From the NCBI GenBank assembly GCA_018242215.1, contig JAFECG010000019.1, forward strand, positions 434,001 through 498,000: a stretch of 64,000 bases of DNA. The letters are read 5' to 3'. Both the position numbers and the translations under genes were made by a program. Shown here one piece after another: positions 61,582 to 64,000 of the stretch (within the stretch, counting starts at the first letter, position 1; every line of letters begins with the position of its first letter). Under the pieces are notes generated by a model, which saw nothing but the letters and a program-made list of their open reading frames with translations, did no database searches and had not been told where the DNA came from. Source of the DNA: Pseudomonadota bacterium (GTDB lineage Bacteria; Pseudomonadota; Alphaproteobacteria; Rhizobiales; Hyphomicrobiaceae).

Positions 61582-62736
61582 GTGCCCTTCGGACTTGTTC
61601 TGTCCCTCCTCTTGCACGCCTCGCTTCTCGCGTGGGTGCTTATCGACCTGCATTCTTCGCCGCCGCTTTCGCCCGACACGCCCGCAATTTCAGCGGACAT
61701 CATCACGCCGTCGGAATTCCTGCGCCTGAAGCAGGGGAGCGAGGATTCGAAACACCTCGAGACCAAGGCGAACGACAAGCCGAAGCCGGACGACAGCAAG
61801 AACGATACCCAGAAGCCGGCCAATGCGCCTCCGCCCCCGCCTCCGGAGGAGCAGCTCGCCAAGGCCGAGCCGCCGCCTGAGCCCGCGCCTCCCGAGGCGG
61901 CAGAACCTCCGCCACCGCCGCCCCCGGCCGAATCGGCGAAATCGGAACCGGATCCGATAGCGAAGAAGCTCGAAGAGACGCCGCCTCCGGTTGCGGCTCC
62001 GCCGCCGCCTGAGCCGCAGCCCGGCCCAACGCCGGAGGAGAAAAAGGCCGAGGAAGAGCGTCAGGCGGCAGAAGCGAAGAAGAAGGCTGAGGAAGACGCG
62101 AAGAAAAAGGCCGAAGAGGACGCCAAGAAGAAAGCAGAGGCCGAAGCCAAAAAGAAGAAAGCCGAAGAAGAGGCGAAGAAGAAAAAGGCGGCCGAACTCA
62201 AGAAGAAAAAGCAGGAAGAAGCGCGGAAGAAGGCTGCTGCCGCCAAGAAGAAGTTCGATCCGAGCAAGATCGCGGCGCTCCTCGACAAGTCACCCGACGA
62301 TTCGCCGCCGAAAGCGCTGCTCGACAAGGACAAGCGCAAGAAGGGCCAGCAGGCGTCGGGTTCGAAAGACGATGCGTTCGACGTCGGCAAGGAAGCAGGC
62401 ACCGCAACGGGCTCCGATACCGTGCTCTCGGCACGCGAGCAGGACCTGCTCAAGGGTATGCTCAAACAGCAGCTCAACGGCTGCTGGCGGCCGCCGGGAA
62501 CAGGCGGCGGGGACGAAGTTCCCGTCGTCGAGCTCCACTGGGAACTCAATCCCGACGGCACGCTCGTGGGTGAGCCTCGGGTGACCTCAGCGCCAAATAC
62601 GACGGCGGGGCAAGTTTACGCCGAGGCGGCCCTACGCGCCGTCAGAATGTGTTCGCCTTTCCACCTGCCAGCCGACAAATACGAGGGTGGCTGGAAGTAC
62701 ATCGACTGGACGTTCGATCCGCGGCAAATGTTGTAA
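61582..62736 (+). CDS. tolA: TolA, Tol-Pal periplasm-spanning protein
   Basis: A 384-residue protein. The N-terminal span (FGLVLSLLLHASLLAWVLID) precedes a Pro-rich region (about 70-160) and a long Lys/Ala/Glu coiled coil (KKKAEEDAKKKAEEDAKKK). The C-terminal TonB/TolA-like domain contains WRPPGTGGGDEVPVVELHWEL and ends DWTFDPRQML. It links TolQR to TolB-Pal. The start is a GTG at 61582 directly after an in-frame TAA at 61576, so no earlier start is possible. Confidence 0.9.
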   Translation: MPFGLVLSLLLHASLLAWVLIDLHSSPPLSPDTPAISADIITPSEFLRLKQGSEDSKHLETKANDKPKPDDSKNDTQKPANAPPPPPPEEQLAKAEPPPEPAPPEAAEPPPPPPPAESAKSEPDPIAKKLEETPPPVAAPPPPEPQPGPTPEEKKAEEERQAAEAKKKAEEDAKKKAEEDAKKKAEAEAKKKKAEEEAKKKKAAELKKKKQEEARKKAAAAKKKFDPSKIAALLDKSPDDSPPKALLDKDKRKKGQQASGSKDDAFDVGKEAGTATGSDTVLSAREQDLLKGMLKQQLNGCWRPPGTGGGDEVPVVELHWELNPDGTLVGEPRVTSAPNTTAGQVYAEAALRAVRMCSPFHLPADKYEGGWKYIDWTFDPRQML

Positions 62737-62820
62737 ACGCCCAAAAGTTGCTTCATTCGACCGCGAAGCGAAACACCACCTGAATTCGGAATTGCAGCCG
62801 TGACGCATGAGAGAGCATTC

Positions 62821-64000
62821 ATGACATTGAAAGTCCGCCTGAAACGGCTGTTTTCCGCAGCAGCCCTCGTCGCTGCCGGCGTTTGGCTTGTGCCGGGCTT
62901 TGCAACGCCGGCGCTGGCACAGCTCAAAGGAACGCAGACGGAAGGAACGATTGCGCCGATTCCGATCGCGATCCCGACCTTTCTCGGCGACGATCAGCAA
63001 CTCGCGGAGCAGATTTCCGGGGTGGTCGAAGCCGATCTCGAGCGCTCTGGCCTTTTTCGCCCACTCGACCACGCCTCATTCTTGGAGCAGGTGCGGGATG
63101 TCAATGCACTGCCGCGCTTCAACGACTGGCGTTCCATTCAGGCGGACGCCCTTGTCGTCGGGCGCGTGGTCAACGGCGGTGACGGCCGTGTCGGGGCGGA
63201 GTTCCGGGTTTGGGACGTCGCGGGTGGAAAGCAGCTCACGGGGCAGCGATTCTCGACAGCAGCCCGGAACTGGCGTCGCATCGGCCATATGATCGCCGAC
63301 AGTGTCTACGAGCGGCTCACGGGCGAAAAAGGCTATTTCGATACGCGCATTGTTTTCGTCGACGAAACGGGCCCCAAGGAGCACCGCATCAAGCGGCTTG
63401 CGATCATGGACCAGGACGGCGCCAATGTCCGGCTGCTGACCAAGGGCGACGAGTTGGTGCTGACGCCGCGGTTCTCTCCGACGAACCAGGAAATCACCTA
63501 CATGTCCTATACGGCGGACGGCCAGCCCAAGGTTTTCATCATGAACCTCGAGACCGGCCAGCGGGAGCTTGTCGGCGACTTTCCGAACATGACGTTCGCA
63601 CCAAGGTTCACGCCGGACGGGCAGCGGGTCATCATGAGTCTCGGCAGGCCCGACGGCGGATCAGATATCTACGAAATGGACCTCAGATCGCGGCAGCCGC
63701 GCCGCCTGACCCAGTCAAACGGGATCGATACGAGTCCCAGCTACGCGCCCGACGGCAGCCAGATCGTCTTCGAGAGTGACCGGGGCGGGCGCCAGCAACT
63801 CTGGGTCATGAATGCCGACGGATCGAACCAGCACCCGATCTCGATGGGTGACGGAAGCTATTCGACGCCCGTCTGGTCGCCGCGTGGAGATTATATCGCG
63901 TTCACCAAGCAGACGGGGGGCGAGTTCATCATCGGCGTCATGAAGCCGGACGGCTCGGGCGAGCGGACGCTGACCGAGGGGTTCCATAATGAGGGGCCGA
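62821..64000 (+). CDS. tolB: TolB, Tol-Pal periplasmic beta-propeller (partial)
   Basis: The frame from ATG 62821 runs open to the window edge (at least 393 residues). The signal peptide ([23 protein letters not shown]) leads to a periplasmic domain with [21 protein letters not shown]. Beta-propeller repeats ([50 protein letters not shown]) follow, typical of TolB. TolB links TolA to Pal. The missing C-terminus and pal probably lie just beyond the window. Confidence 0.95.
   Translation, partial: MTLKVRLKRLFSAAALVAAGVWLVPGFATPALAQLKGTQTEGTIAPIPIAIPTFLGDDQQLAEQISGVVEADLERSGLFRPLDHASFLEQVRDVNALPRFNDWRSIQADALVVGRVVNGGDGRVGAEFRVWDVAGGKQLTGQRFSTAARNWRRIGHMIADSVYERLTGEKGYFDTRIVFVDETGPKEHRIKRLAIMDQDGANVRLLTKGDELVLTPRFSPTNQEITYMSYTADGQPKVFIMNLETGQRELVGDFPNMTFAPRFTPDGQRVIMSLGRPDGGSDIYEMDLRSRQPRRLTQSNGIDTSPSYAPDGSQIVFESDRGGRQQLWVMNADGSNQHPISMGDGSYSTPVWSPRGDYIAFTKQTGGEFIIGVMKPDGSGERTLTEGFHNEGP

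Overview
The window is chromosomal DNA from an alphaproteobacterium of the order Hyphomicrobiales (Rhizobiales). The evidence is the CtrA/SciP/RcdA cell-cycle genes, a FliJ-like gene divergent from ctrA, a PmtA-type phospholipid methyltransferase, DUF1192, an extended UvrB, and the order zapA - 6S RNA - 5-FCL. A complete soluble NAD-dependent formate dehydrogenase operon (fdsGBA-fdhD-fdsD) with a LysR gene beside it would fit a methylotroph such as Hyphomicrobium. That genus call is inference. The region looks like core genome with high, even GC. I see no insertion sequence, prophage, CRISPR array or transfer module.

Layout. 1-2.2 kb: a truncated tRNA (CAT anticodon), pmtA and mnmA. 2.5-5.6 kb: sciP, a lipoprotein, a fliJ-like gene and ctrA. 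5.6-17.5 kb: a double beta-barrel outer-membrane protein, a glyoxalase-II-like hydrolase, small exported proteins, two tandem histidine-phosphatase paralogues behind a YciA-type thioesterase, a DJ-1/PfpI protein, a GYD protein, uvrB, a PsiF-like protein and an SDR. 18-22.3 kb: aspartate aminotransferase and an EF-G-like GTPase. 22.3-30.5 kb (minus strand): a degenerate SDR, a LysR regulator, then fdsG, fdsB, fdsA, fdhD and fdsD. 30.8-36.5 kb: a degenerate EAL protein, a HAD protein, a quinone oxidoreductase, DUF1192, a candidate small RNA, rcdA and rpmE. 36.7-43.7 kb: an ABC exporter, a 36-residue membrane protein, a MotA/MotB-like pair, an inositol monophosphatase, a Sel1 protein and a ThiE-like protein. 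44-50 kb: an L,D-transpeptidase, fba, gap, a coiled-coil protein, zapA, 6S RNA and 5-FCL. 50-58.7 kb: a YmdB-type phosphoesterase, a YebC-family regulator, a membrane hydrolase translationally coupled to ruvC, ruvA, a membrane protein, ruvB, a Tat-exported phosphoesterase and ybgC. 58.7-64 kb: an RTX-repeat protein on the opposite strand, then tolQ, tolR, tolA and the start of tolB.

The strongest theme is CtrA control. The window encodes CtrA (Asp51, C-terminal Ala-Ala), its inhibitor SciP and its proteolysis adaptor RcdA. It also holds two exact TTAA-N7-TTAA sites. One lies before a stem-loop-rich candidate small RNA upstream of rcdA. The other lies 25 bp before a 36-codon membrane-protein gene that ordinary length cut-offs would miss. 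Near-exact sites sit upstream of sciP and of the RTX gene. A second notable signal is a CAAATC-core sequence repeated three times at exactly 30-bp intervals between the LysR gene and fdsG, a likely operator array for formate dehydrogenase. Other items worth attention are an 8-TM protein that appears to split an alpha/beta hydrolase around a membrane domain, and the RTX gene lying between ybgC and tolQ.
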